Assembly: GCF_003067705.1 (NCBI RefSeq)
Contig: NZ_QANL01000005.1
Coordinates: 62,001-126,000, forward strand
Direction: 5' to 3'
DNA from: Planctomonas deserti
Lineage (GTDB): Bacteria; Actinomycetota; Actinomycetes; Actinomycetales; Microbacteriaceae
DNA length: 64,000 nucleotides
A model generated the notes under the pieces. It saw only the letters and a list, made by a program, of their open reading frames with translations, was not told where the DNA came from and did not search any database. Below, one piece after another: positions 40,419 to 48,994 of the stretch (position 1 is the stretch's first letter; each line of letters opens with the position of its first letter). Both the position numbers and the translations under genes were made by a program.

Positions 40419-40877
40419 CTAGGCCTGCGCCGGGGGAACGATGTCGAACACGAGCACGTCGCCCCCGTCGAGCAGGGGCCCGACGTACTCCTTGAACGCC
40501 GCGTGCGCGCCGTCGAAGTACCGGGGATCGCTCACCACGGGCTCCCCGACGTAGTAGTTGCGGTCGCCGCTTGAGGCGAACACGACGACGAACGCGAGGT
40601 CGTAGTCCGCGCCCACGGCTTCCTCGCCGCTGGCCTGCGGTCCCGCGTCGATCGACAGGATGTAGGGCTCGCCGTCCTGGCGCCTGGAGTCCTTCAGGGC
40701 GAGGAACCGCTCGGTCACGTCCGTGCGCACGGCGTCGGCCGTGGAGGGGGCGAACTTGAACAGGACGATGTGGACAACGCGTCCGGGCCTGTAGTCGCGG
40801 GCCGTGAAGGTCTCCGGCCCCACCTGCGCCAGTTCCCGGTCCAGGGCGTTCCTCGCGCTTCCCGCGTTCTCGTCCAC
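40419..40877 (-). CDS. Dabb (stress-responsive A/B barrel) domain protein
   Basis: A 152-residue protein with a single Dabb domain: VVHIVLFKFAP at its start, then LSIDAGPQ, DLAFVVVFAS and DGAHAAFKEYVGPLL near the end, the classic order for this dimeric alpha/beta barrel fold. About 35 N-terminal residues precede the domain. GTG 40877 has GGAG 5 nt upstream. Family members are stress-induced or act in small-molecule cyclisation; no specific role can be assigned. Confidence 0.8.
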   Translation of the reverse strand: MDENAGSARNALDRELAQVGPETFTARDYRPGRVVHIVLFKFAPSTADAVRTDVTERFLALKDSRRQDGEPYILSIDAGPQASGEEAVGADYDLAFVVVFASSGDRNYYVGEPVVSDPRYFDGAHAAFKEYVGPLLDGGDVLVFDIVPPAQA

Positions 40878-41005
40878 AGCATCTCCGTCATCCGGGACGT
40901 CAGCACCGACATCCTCGAGGTCTCGGCGCGCTTGTCGGGCCGACCCGGCCGAGCGTAATCCCCCGGCTCGGTGCCTGTGCCGGCTCGCCGGGTCCTAGGC
41001 GGCGG

Positions 41006-41572
41006 TCACCCGTCCTTCCCCGCCGCGGCACTCCTCGCCCGGTAGGCGTTCACGTTCATGCGATTGCCGCAGTTGCCGACGTCGCAGTAGCGCTTCGACC
41101 GGTTGCGGGACAGATCGACGAAGACGGCGTTGCAGTCGTCGGCCCCGCACAGCTGGAGGCGGTCGAGCTCGTCGAGCCGGATGACGTCGATGAAGGCCAT
41201 GGCCACCTCCACCCGCATGCGGGTGACCAGGGGGGCCTCGCTGTCCGTCGCGTGCAGGTGCCAGTCCCCGCCGCCGTGGCGCACGAGCTGCGGGAGCGCG
41301 CTCGCCTCACGGAGGATGCGGTTCACGTGCTGCACCGCCTCGTCGCGGCCCTCGCTCCACAGCTGCCGCAGCTCCGGGCGCAGCGACCGCATCTCCTCGA
41401 GTTCGGCGGAGTCGCGGTCCCGCCGTCCGGTGTACCCGTTCTCGTCGAGCAGGGCCTGGAGCTCCTGGACCGTGGCGAGCTCGTCGGTGCGCGACCGGGA
41501 CGAGTCCGCCGTGGTGTTCACCAGGACGGCGGTCACCCTCAGCACCTCTTCCGTGTCATAGGTGAACTGCAT
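41006..41572 (-). CDS. CGNR zinc-finger regulator (ABATE domain)
   Basis: A 188-residue putative transcription factor. The N-terminal ABATE-like domain carries LVNTTADSSRSRTDEL, and the C-terminal zinc finger is LCGADDCNAVFVDLSRNRSKRYCDVGNC with CGNR, the signature of this family. ATG 41572 has AAGGAG 5 nt upstream. It is divergent from an EamA exporter, a common pairing, and probably controls it through the repeats at 41581-41615. Confidence 0.88.
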   Translation of the reverse strand: MQFTYDTEEVLRVTAVLVNTTADSSRSRTDELATVQELQALLDENGYTGRRDRDSAELEEMRSLRPELRQLWSEGRDEAVQHVNRILREASALPQLVRHGGGDWHLHATDSEAPLVTRMRVEVAMAFIDVIRLDELDRLQLCGADDCNAVFVDLSRNRSKRYCDVGNCGNRMNVNAYRARSAAAGKDG

Positions 41573-41580
41573 GTTGACTC

Positions 41581-41615
41581 CTTACAGCGCCCGGCTCTAG
41601 TGTCATTAGTGTAAG
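41581..41615. promoter_or_regulatory. Inverted and direct repeats between CGNR regulator and EamA gene
   Basis: CTTACA (41581-41586) is mirrored by TGTAAG (41610-41615), and TAGTGT occurs twice at 9-bp spacing (41598-41603, 41607-41612). The cluster lies where both divergent promoters must be and is the likely CGNR binding region. Confidence 0.45.
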
Positions 41616-41661
41616 CCTTCTTGGTTGTGACAGCCCGAGACCGACGGAAACGGATGAACCG

Positions 41662-42708
41662 GTGACACCGAGAACGCAGACCCCACGCTCCCCATCCCCG
41701 CGCTCCTCGGGCCCGCGCTCCTCGGGCCTCCTGATCGCGCTGTTCTCGGCCGCGGCGTTCGGCGCGAGCGGTCCGTTCATGAAGCCGCTCCTCGAGTCCG
41801 GCTGGTCGCCCGCGGCGGCCGTGGCGGCGCGGGCCGGCATCGCGGGGCTCGTGCTGCTGATCCCCGCGCTGATCGCGCTGCACGGGCGCTATGGGGTGCT
41901 GGCCAGGCACGCCGCGTTCATCGTCGCCTACGGCCTGATCGCCGTGCTCGGCACGCAGGTGCTGTACTTCGCCGCGATCCAGCGGATGCCGGTCGGCGTC
42001 TCCCTCCTCATCGAGTACTCGGCGCCCGTGCTGCTCGTCCTGCTCGCCTGGGGCCGGACTCGCCGCGCGCCCGCCGCCACCGCCATCGTGGGCTCGCTCC
42101 TGAGCATCGGCGGGCTGGTGCTGGTGATCGACCCGACCGGAGTCGGCAACCTCGATCCGCTCGGCGTGGTCTTCGCGGCGGGGGCGGCCGTGTGCCTCGC
42201 GTGTTACTTCCTCCTCTCGGGGACGCCCACCGAGGGGCTGCCCCCGGTCGTCCTCATCTGCGCGGGGCTCTTCATCGGCTCGGGAGCACTGCTGCTCGCC
42301 GGTGCCGTCGGCATCCTGCCGCTGACCCTCACGCTCGACACGGTGACCCTCCTGGGCGCCGACGGGGTTCCCTGGTACGTGCCGTTCGCGGTGGTCGTGC
42401 TGGTCTCGACCTCCTTCGCCTACCTGACGGGTCTCATCGGCGCGTCCCGGCTCGGCTCCCGGGTGGCCTCGTTCGTCGGGCTCACCGAGGTGCTCTTCGC
42501 GGTCCTGCTGTCCTGGCTGCTTCTCGGCGAGGTCCCCACGCTGATGCAGGCGCTCGGCGGCGTGCTCGTGGTGGGCGGCATCATTGCGATCAAGCTCGAG
42601 CGGACGTCCCGGACCGACGCCGTGGCCCCCGCCGAACCGGTGGGGTCCCACCAGGACGCCGTCGTCGGGCAGGCCCGCACCCGGGAGCCGGACCCGCTCA
42701 GCACCTGA
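41662..42708 (+). CDS. EamA-family transporter (DMT superfamily)
   Basis: A 348-residue membrane protein with ten hydrophobic helices in two EamA repeats; the second includes PFAVVVLVSTSFAYLTGLIGASRLG and the first LIAVLGTQVLYFAAIQRMPVG, both typical of metabolite/drug exporters of the DMT superfamily. The N-terminus has two RSSGPRSSG-like repeats. GTG 41662 lacks a strong ribosome site. Expression is probably set by the divergent CGNR regulator. Confidence 0.85.
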   Translation: MTPRTQTPRSPSPRSSGPRSSGLLIALFSAAAFGASGPFMKPLLESGWSPAAAVAARAGIAGLVLLIPALIALHGRYGVLARHAAFIVAYGLIAVLGTQVLYFAAIQRMPVGVSLLIEYSAPVLLVLLAWGRTRRAPAATAIVGSLLSIGGLVLVIDPTGVGNLDPLGVVFAAGAAVCLACYFLLSGTPTEGLPPVVLICAGLFIGSGALLLAGAVGILPLTLTLDTVTLLGADGVPWYVPFAVVVLVSTSFAYLTGLIGASRLGSRVASFVGLTEVLFAVLLSWLLLGEVPTLMQALGGVLVVGGIIAIKLERTSRTDAVAPAEPVGSHQDAVVGQARTREPDPLST

Positions 42709-42724
42709 GCACGGCCGAAAGCGC

Positions 42725-42775
42725 GACGGCCCGGAGCGACGGCCCGGAGCGACGGCCCGGAGCGACGGCCCGGAG
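42725..42775. repeat. 13-bp tandem repeat, four copies
   Basis: The unit GACGGCCCGGAGC repeats at 42725, 42738, 42751 and 42764, the last copy losing its final bases. It lies between the EamA stop and the lipoprotein stop. Perfect repetition suggests recent slippage; copy number could vary among strains. Confidence 0.9.
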
Positions 42776-42816
42776 AGCGACGTCTCGATCGGGCGACCGC
42801 CTGCGGAGGGCGCGGG

Positions 42817-43473
42817 TCAGCCGAGCTGCAGCACGATGCCGGTGCGGCCGGAGAGAATCGCGGCGATTCCGGTGGCGACGCCGGACTCCGCGCGCTCAGC
42901 GGTCGTCCCCGAGCCGGTGTCGGAGCCGGTCTCGCTGATCCCCGTGCCCCGGAACGAGGCGCCCGGCCACACGACCGCCGTGACGTTCTTCGTCGGCTCC
43001 GGCAGCTGCGCTCCCAGCACCAGGAACTGGCGCTCCAGCATCTGCGCGGTCACGAGGGAGAACACGTCGACGACCCCGGGACCGGCGCCCACGACGACGT
43101 CCGCGGCACCGGTCTCGTCGACCAGGATCCGCTCGATCTCGTCCTCGGCGACCTCCCGCACGGTCGCGGTGACACCGTGCGCCTCCGCCCACGCGCGCGC
43201 CGCCTCGACGAGCGCCGAGGCCTGGGGGTCGTCCCGGCGAGCGACGACGACGACCTCGTACCCCTCCGGCACGGCCACGCCCTCGGCGGCATCGGGCGGT
43301 GGGGCGACCGTCGACTCGGGGGCGGGATCGATGCCCTCCCAGAAGGATCCGCTCGCCTCGGGGTCGGAGGAGTGCGCGGCCGTGTCCTTACCGCCGACGG
43401 AGGTGCACGCCGTCGAGGACAGCAGCACCGCGATCAGCACCGCCACCGCTCTTGCGTATTTCCGCACCTGCAT
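42817..43473 (-). CDS. BMP-like lipoprotein of unknown function
   Basis: A 218-residue lipoprotein with signal peptide and lipobox STAC, a Ser/Pro-rich tether, then a small alpha/beta domain (YEVVVVARRDDPQA, DVVVGAGPGVVDVFSLV, QFLVLGAQLPEPT). The latter segment resembles part of basic-membrane-protein-type binding proteins, but the domain is much shorter than a full binding protein. ATG 43473 has GGAGG 5 nt upstream. Role unknown; surface anchored. Confidence 0.7.
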   Translation of the reverse strand: MQVRKYARAVAVLIAVLLSSTACTSVGGKDTAAHSSDPEASGSFWEGIDPAPESTVAPPPDAAEGVAVPEGYEVVVVARRDDPQASALVEAARAWAEAHGVTATVREVAEDEIERILVDETGAADVVVGAGPGVVDVFSLVTAQMLERQFLVLGAQLPEPTKNVTAVVWPGASFRGTGISETGSDTGSGTTAERAESGVATGIAAILSGRTGIVLQLG

Positions 43474-43654
43474 GGGAACCTCCAGAGCACAGTGAACAGC
43501 ACAGGAGTGAACGGGAGCGATCCCGGCGCCGTCGAGACGGCCGCCTGACCGCAACCGGATGCTCGCCCCCCGCTCACCACCGGTTCACCCCGGCCCCGGA
43601 CACTCGTGGGGCGACGTCCGTCGCCTCGCTCCTTCCGAAAGGCAGAAGGTCACC

Positions 43655-45589
43655 ATGTCTGTAGCGCCTGTGCGGCATCGTCGGCGGATCGTCGCCGCGT
43701 CCATGATGTCGGCGATCGTCGCGACGCCGTTCGCGGTGATCACGATTCCCGCGGTGGCGTCCGCGGCCGACGGCTCCCTGGTCTCCTCGGAGACCGTCTG
43801 GAGGTACTCGGCCGACGGCAGCGACCCGGCGCGCGGGGCTGACGACCGGCTGGTGTGGACGACGGAGGACTACGACGACTCCGCCTGGCGCAGCGCCCCC
43901 GGTGCCTTCGGCGCCAAGAACGGCTCCGCGACGCCCAACCTCGGGGCGGCGTTCCCGGTCGAGACGGTCCTGCCGCTCTGGCTCGATGAGGATGCGGCGA
44001 CCAGGGTCGACGTGCCGACCTATCACTTCCGCACCGAGGTGTCCCTGTCCGAGGCCGAGCTGGCCGACATCGACGCCCTGACCGGCTCGGTCACCTACGA
44101 CGACGCGGTGCAGATCTTCGTGAACGGCACGAAGGTCGCCGGTCTGGACGATGCGCGCGTGGAGTCGGCAGCGGAGGACCGCAGGAACGTGACCTATGCG
44201 GGCAGCTCCGGTGACGCCCCCGAGACGTCCACGTTCGAGGTGCCGGCCTCGGTGCTCGTCGCCGGCACGAACACCGTCGCCGTGGCTTTGTACCAGAACC
44301 GGGCGAGCAGCAGCGACGTCTACCTCGATCTCGCCTCGCTGGTTCCGGCCGGGGCTGAGAGCGGCGAGGGCGCCTCGTCCACCATCACGGATCTGGTGCT
44401 CGGCGTCGGAGCCGACGAGAGCAAGCGCACGCTCAACTGGTACTCGGACACCGACTCGGCCCAGGTCGCGCAGTTCGCTCCCGCGTCCGCGATGACCGGC
44501 GACCGATTCCCGACCTCGGTCACGACGGTCCAGGCCCGCGGGGCCAGAACCACGAGCGGGGAGTTCAGCCGCAAGGCGACCCTGCAGGGGCTGCGGGAGA
44601 ACACCGAGTACGTCTACCGGGTCGGCGGTGGCGACAGCTGGTCCGCCGTGCAGCGGTTCCGCACTCGGTCGTTCGAGGGGGACTTCACCTTCCTCTTCGT
44701 CGGCGATCCGCAGATCGGCGGCTCCGGCGACAGGAAGCGCGACGAGGCGGGCTGGATCGACACCCTGAACGTGGCCCAGGCGGCCAACCCCACCACCGAG
44801 ATGATCTTCTCCGCGGGCGACCAGGTGGAGGAGGCCGCGAACGAGAGCCACTACGACTCGTTCCTCGCCCCCCGGCAGCTGCGCTCTGTTCCGCTCGTGG
44901 TCACCAACGGCAACCACGACGTCGGGTCGAAGGCGTACGAGCAGCACTTCAACGTGCCGGACAACGACCCCGCCGCCGGCGCGGCGAGCTCCGGCTCGAG
45001 CTCGGGAGGGGACTACTGGTTCCTCTACAAGGACGTCCTGTTCGTGAACCTCAACTCGAACAGCCGCGACTACGCCGCGCACAACAGCTTCATGCAGCGG
45101 GTCGTCGCCGAGCAGGGGCCGAAGGCCAGGTGGAAGGTGCTCGCCTTCCACCACTCCATCTACTCCGTGGCCGCGCACACCACCGCCTCCGACATCCTCG
45201 ACCGTCGAGAGAACATGCCCGCGATGATCTCCGAGCTGGGCTTCGACCTCGTGCTGCAGGGTCACGACCACAGCTACACCCGCAGCTTCCTCGTGAAGGA
45301 CGGTCGGCTCGCCGACGGATCCGAGAAGAAGGGGCAGCGCGAGGTGGTCGCCGACCCCGGTGAGGTGCTCTACGTCACGGCCAACTCGTCGAGCGGCTCG
45401 AAGTACTACAGCGTTCAGACGCCCAGCGCCTGGTTCGCCTCGGTCGTCAACCAGGAGCGCGTGCGCAACTACTCCGTGGTCGACGTCACGGACGACGCCA
45501 TCACGGTGAAGACCGTGCGCAGCCAGCGGGCGGGCGACAGCACGCCGGTCAACTCGGTGGTGGACGAGGTCACACTGCGCCAGCGATGA
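43655..45589 (+). CDS. Secreted metallophosphatase (purple-acid-phosphatase-like)
   Basis: A 644-residue exported phosphoesterase. A signal peptide (…VASAAD) is followed by a beta-sandwich domain (~40-230), a fibronectin-type N-terminal phosphatase domain, and a calcineurin-like core with metal motifs FVGDPQIGG, SAGDQVEE, TNGNHD, FHHSIYS and QGHDHSY. ATG 43655 has AGAAGG 5 nt upstream. Likely an extracellular phosphomonoesterase or phosphodiesterase for phosphate gain. A hairpin terminator follows. Confidence 0.88.
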   Translation: MSVAPVRHRRRIVAASMMSAIVATPFAVITIPAVASAADGSLVSSETVWRYSADGSDPARGADDRLVWTTEDYDDSAWRSAPGAFGAKNGSATPNLGAAFPVETVLPLWLDEDAATRVDVPTYHFRTEVSLSEAELADIDALTGSVTYDDAVQIFVNGTKVAGLDDARVESAAEDRRNVTYAGSSGDAPETSTFEVPASVLVAGTNTVAVALYQNRASSSDVYLDLASLVPAGAESGEGASSTITDLVLGVGADESKRTLNWYSDTDSAQVAQFAPASAMTGDRFPTSVTTVQARGARTTSGEFSRKATLQGLRENTEYVYRVGGGDSWSAVQRFRTRSFEGDFTFLFVGDPQIGGSGDRKRDEAGWIDTLNVAQAANPTTEMIFSAGDQVEEAANESHYDSFLAPRQLRSVPLVVTNGNHDVGSKAYEQHFNVPDNDPAAGAASSGSSSGGDYWFLYKDVLFVNLNSNSRDYAAHNSFMQRVVAEQGPKARWKVLAFHHSIYSVAAHTTASDILDRRENMPAMISELGFDLVLQGHDHSYTRSFLVKDGRLADGSEKKGQREVVADPGEVLYVTANSSSGSKYYSVQTPSAWFASVVNQERVRNYSVVDVTDDAITVKTVRSQRAGDSTPVNSVVDEVTLRQR

Positions 45590-45594
45590 GCGGA

Positions 45595-45629
45595 CGGGGC
45601 TGCGGCGCCCGTCGGCGCGCGCAGCCCCG
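45595..45629 (+). terminator. Hairpin terminator after metallophosphatase gene
   Basis: CGGGGCTGCGGCGCC (45595-45609) pairs with GGCGCGCGCAGCCCCG (45614-45629), one bulged base, CGTC loop, starting 6 bp after the stop codon. Confidence 0.75.
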
Positions 45630-45748
45630 GGCATCCGGAGTGACGCGACGTTACGCGACCGGGAATAGGAGCGGAGCGGTCCGGCGTTATCGTGTCGGTG
45701 GCTCGACGGGGTGCCGCTTTCCCGTCCTTCGACCGAAACGGTGCCACC

Positions 45749-46351
45749 ATGCTGACCTCCGAGCTCTCCGCCCCCTCCACCCGCCGCGCCGCCGAGTCGA
45801 GCGTCCCCCTCGTTCCGCTGCTCGACGAGCGCTGGAGCCCGCGCTCGTTCGACCCGGAGGCGACGATCAGCGACCGGCAGCTCGACGCCCTTCTCGAGGC
45901 GGCCCGATGGGCCCCGTCCGCGGCCAACAAGCAGCTGCGCCGGTTCATCGTCGGGCGTCGCGGCACCGCGACCTTCGACACGATCGCGAGCAGCCTCGTG
46001 GGCTTCAACGCGGCGTGGGCGCCGAACGCCTCGGCCCTCGTCGTCGCCATCGCCGAGGTCTCGGGCGCCCGGGCCGGCGAGCGCTCCTGGGCCGAGTACG
46101 ACCTCGGCCAGGCGATCGCCCACCTGACGGTGCAGGCGCACGCCGAGGGCCTGCACACCCACCAGATGGGCGGCTTCGACGTCGACCGGATCGTCGGCGC
46201 GTTCGACCTGGCCGACGACCTCCTGCCGATCACGGTCACGGCCGTCGGTGTCGTGGACGAGGCGGACAAGCTGGGCGAGGCCCTCGCCGAGCGCGAGCGC
46301 GCCCCCCGCACCCGGCTGCCCCTCGACCAGCTGGTCCTCCTCCGCGACTGA
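45749..46351 (+). CDS. Nitroreductase-family FMN oxidoreductase
   Basis: A 200-residue nitroreductase-like protein. FMN-binding signatures are DERWSPRSFDPEATIS at the N-terminus (Arg-Ser-Phe), WAPSAANKQ and AIAHLTVQAHAEGLHTHQMGGF. The family uses flavin and NAD(P)H to reduce nitro groups or quinones. ATG 45749 is used as the conserved start; the open frame begins at 45692 but that part looks non-coding. Ribosome site is weak. Confidence 0.85.
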   Translation: MLTSELSAPSTRRAAESSVPLVPLLDERWSPRSFDPEATISDRQLDALLEAARWAPSAANKQLRRFIVGRRGTATFDTIASSLVGFNAAWAPNASALVVAIAEVSGARAGERSWAEYDLGQAIAHLTVQAHAEGLHTHQMGGFDVDRIVGAFDLADDLLPITVTAVGVVDEADKLGEALAERERAPRTRLPLDQLVLLRD

Positions 46352-46444
46352 TCGTCCCCGCCGGAGTCGCACGGACCCGGTCGGCTCGGACCGGGGCTCC
46401 TACTGGCCGGGGCCGGGGCCTGGCGAGGCTCGCATCACGCTCCA

Positions 46445-46450
46445 TACAGT
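46445..46450 (+). promoter_or_regulatory. -10 element for a probably leaderless DHFR-like gene
   Basis: TACAGT ends 6 nt before the ATG at 46457 and no Shine-Dalgarno sequence precedes that ATG, so the mRNA likely starts at or next to the start codon. Confidence 0.4.
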
Positions 46451-46456
46451 GTTCGC

Positions 46457-47026
46457 ATGGGCCGGATCATCGTCGAACAGATCATCAGCGCCGACGGCTT
46501 CGCCGCCGCGCCCGACGGCAGCCTGGACTTCTTCCAGTTGCCGGGGGACTTCGACTCGACGGACCCCGGCCAGATGGCGATGCTGGAGCGCGTGGACGCG
46601 ATCCTGCTCGGCGCGAACACCTACCGGATGTTCGCGGCCTACTGGCCCACCGCGGATGAGAGCGCCGACCCGGTGGCGGGGCCGATCAACGCCCTGCCCA
46701 AGCACGTGGTGTCGTCGACACTCGAATCAGCGCCCTGGGGGACGTGGCCCCCGGCGCAGGTGGAGCGGGGGGACGGCGTCGAGATCGCGCGCGCGCTCGC
46801 CCGGCGGTACGAGGGGGACGTGATCGTCTGGGGGAGCCTTCAGCTCGCCGCCGCACTGCTGGCGGCGGACGCCGTCGATTCCCTGCGGCTCCGCGTGGTC
46901 CCCGTGCTCATTGGGGCGGGACTCGCCCTGGCACCGGGGCTGCGGACCTTCACCCCGCTCGCGCTCGATTCCGTCGACGCGTTCCCGAGCGGCCACGTCA
47001 CCTTGGCCTACGACCTGCGGCGGTGA
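46457..47026 (+). CDS. Dihydrofolate-reductase-family (RibD C-terminal-like) protein
   Basis: A 189-residue protein with the DHFR/RibD-C fold: GRIIVEQIISADGFAA at the start, ILLGANTYRMFAAYWP, and VIVWGSLQLAAALLAADAVDSL before the C-terminal strands. Members of this family are NADPH-linked reductases of unknown substrate and are unlikely to be the folate enzyme itself. It appears leaderless. It converges on the lyase gene at 47072. Confidence 0.82.
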   Translation: MGRIIVEQIISADGFAAAPDGSLDFFQLPGDFDSTDPGQMAMLERVDAILLGANTYRMFAAYWPTADESADPVAGPINALPKHVVSSTLESAPWGTWPPAQVERGDGVEIARALARRYEGDVIVWGSLQLAAALLAADAVDSLRLRVVPVLIGAGLALAPGLRTFTPLALDSVDAFPSGHVTLAYDLRR

Positions 47027-47071
47027 TGGCGCCGGAACCGCGGAGAGTCTGTCCCCGCTGACCCGTCGCGC

Positions 47072-47962
47072 CTAGGCGAGCTCCAGCTCCTCGACGACCC
47101 GCGCGACGCGCTCGCGCGCCGGATCGTCAAGCCCGCGGATCGGCAGGGGGAGCGAGGACCGCTCCGCCAACCCGAGCTGCTCCGCGATGGCGGCGGTGAC
47201 GCGGAGGCTGCCGTGCGCGGCGAAGAGATCCCAGAGCGGCTGCAGGCGCTGCGACTCCGCGGCGGCCGCCCCGGCATGGCCGGCTCGCGCCGCGCGGGTG
47301 ATCCGCAGGGCCGGTTCGGGCAGGGTGCCGCCGATCACGGAGTACCAGACCTCGCACCCGGCGCCGAGCCCCCCGGCCGCCGACGCGTCGCCGGAGATGC
47401 CGATCGTCACCCCGGGCGGCACGAGCTCGCGGATCCGTGCGACCCGCGTGCGGGCGGCCGCCGCCTCGGCGGGGACGCCGGGGATCTTGATGGACGCGAC
47501 GCCCGGCAGGGCCGCGACCCGGGCATAGAGGTCGTCGCTGAAGGTGAAGTGGGTCGTGCCGGGGTTGTCGTAAACGATCAGGGGCACCGAGAGGCGGGCG
47601 ACGACGTCCTCGTACAGGCCGAAGACGTCGTCCTCGGTCAGCGCCTGGTACGACACCGGCGCCAGCAGCACCGCGCCGGCCCCCGCGGCCTGCGCGTCGT
47701 CGGCGAGAGCGTGCACGTGCGACGTGCGCAACGCACCGATGCCGACGACCACGGGCGTGCCCGCGGCGTGCTCGATCGCCGCGCGCGCGACCCGCCGCCG
47801 CTCGTCCAGATCGAGGTACGCGTAGGAGCCCGTGGAGCCGAGCACAGTGATGGAGTCGACCCTCGCCGCGACGAGTCGCGTCACGATCCGCTCGAACGCG
47901 GGCAGGTCGACCCGGTCGTCGCGCAACGGCGTCAGGGGGAAGGCGCTCAGGCCGGTGAGCAT
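47072..47962 (-). CDS. Dihydrodipicolinate-synthase-family lyase/dehydratase
   Basis: A 296-residue class I TIM barrel. The Schiff-base Lys is in GVASIKIPG, the Tyr in LIVYDNPGTTHF and the substrate loop is GSTGSYAYL; the classic DHDPS TTGE is therefore changed to STGS. Family members also include 2-keto-3-deoxy-sugar-acid aldolases and dehydratases. ATG 47962 has GGAG 5 nt upstream; an ATG at 47992 is in frame. It could supply the missing 2-keto-3-deoxypentonate step of the pentose locus, but it is about 8 kb away and shows no regulon operator, so this is speculative. Confidence 0.8.
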   Translation of the reverse strand: MLTGLSAFPLTPLRDDRVDLPAFERIVTRLVAARVDSITVLGSTGSYAYLDLDERRRVARAAIEHAAGTPVVVGIGALRTSHVHALADDAQAAGAGAVLLAPVSYQALTEDDVFGLYEDVVARLSVPLIVYDNPGTTHFTFSDDLYARVAALPGVASIKIPGVPAEAAAARTRVARIRELVPPGVTIGISGDASAAGGLGAGCEVWYSVIGGTLPEPALRITRAARAGHAGAAAAESQRLQPLWDLFAAHGSLRVTAAIAEQLGLAERSSLPLPIRGLDDPARERVARVVEELELA

Positions 47963-48121
47963 GCAGACTCCGATCGGTTGTCGTCGCCTCATTCTCCCGG
48001 AGCGCGCGTTGCCCGCTTTCCGAGCCCGCGTCTTACGTTTCGGGAGCGATCGCCGGGGGGCCTGGAGCGGGGCGGGCGAGGGGGACTAGTGTGCGCGCCA
48101 TCGACGAAAGGAGCTTCTCCC

Positions 48122-48715
48122 ATGAAGACCACAACGCGAGCCCTGGCAATGGTGCCGGTTCTCGGTGTCTTCCTCGTTGCCGCCACGCCCGCGCAGGCGG
48201 CTCCCTCGCCCATTCCGGCATCTTCGAGCGTCACCGTCGACGTTCAGGAGGCCGCTGTCACCCTCGGTCCGTGGCCCGTGCTGCGCCGGGGTCCCAACAG
48301 CGTCTGGCCCCCGGTCACGGTTCGGTCGCTGCAGTACATGCTGAACGCCCACGGGGCGCGCATCACCGTCGACGGCGTCTTCGGGCCCGCGACGGAGGCG
48401 GCGGTCCGTGCCTACCAGCGAAGCCACGGCCTCGTCGTGGACGGCGTGGTCGGTGGGGCGACCTGGTCGTCCGTCATCGTCACGGTGAAGCGGGGCAGCA
48501 CGGGTCCGGCCGTGCGCGCGCTGCAGGACCAGATCAACCACCGCAACCTCAAGGGCTCCGATTACCTCGCGGTCGACGGGGTGTTCGGGCCGAGGACGGA
48601 GACCTGGGTGCGCGGGTTCCAGACCGCGATGGCGGCTCAGCTGCCGTTCGCCGTCGACGGCGTCGTGGGTCCGCGGACCTGGCGGGCGCTCGTGATCGGG
48701 TGGCTCGCGGGCTGA
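48122..48715 (+). CDS. Secreted protein with two peptidoglycan-binding domains (paralogue)
   Basis: A 197-residue paralogue of the 11598-12194 protein. It has the same signal peptide pattern (MKTTTRALAMVPVLGV... AQAA), LGPWPVLRRG, then two PG_binding_1 repeats (VDGVFGPATEAAV, VDGVFGPRTETWV), each ending in VDGVVG turns. No catalytic domain. ATG 48122 has AAAGGAG 8 nt upstream. A cell-wall adhesion or spacing role is likely. Confidence 0.85.
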   Translation: MKTTTRALAMVPVLGVFLVAATPAQAAPSPIPASSSVTVDVQEAAVTLGPWPVLRRGPNSVWPPVTVRSLQYMLNAHGARITVDGVFGPATEAAVRAYQRSHGLVVDGVVGGATWSSVIVTVKRGSTGPAVRALQDQINHRNLKGSDYLAVDGVFGPRTETWVRGFQTAMAAQLPFAVDGVVGPRTWRALVIGWLAG

Positions 48716-48729
48716 TCCGCCCTGGCAGG

Positions 48730-48766
48730 GAAGGGGTGTCCCGGCTCCGGCCGGGGGCGCCCCTTC
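48730..48766 (+). terminator. Hairpin terminator after peptidoglycan-binding paralogue
   Basis: GAAGGGGTGTCCCGGC pairs with GCCGGGGGCGCCCCTTC with G-U pairs and one bulge, 15 bp beyond the stop. Confidence 0.6.
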
Positions 48767-48994
48767 GTGCGCCACCGCTAGGTGCCGTTCCTCAGTGCCG
48801 CACCCAGGGGCGTGCCATCGGATCCCAGTAGCAGCGGGGTGAAGGGCAGGCCGAGGACGACCCGGGGAGCCTTGTGCCTCGCCGATCGGCGGGGCCATAC
48901 TCGGCGGCAGCAGAGCTTGCCCGAGAAGCCTGCACCCGTCGAGAGTCGAGCGCACACTGACGTGCAAGCCCTCCTATCCCTTGGAGGCAATCCC

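Noticed and set aside
42725-42775. CRISPR array
   Set aside because: The 13-bp units are contiguous with no spacers; it is a simple tandem repeat.
47072-47962. Genuine DapA (dihydrodipicolinate synthase)
   Set aside because: The substrate-loop TTGE of DapA is STGS here and the context is not lysine synthesis, so only a family-level call is made.
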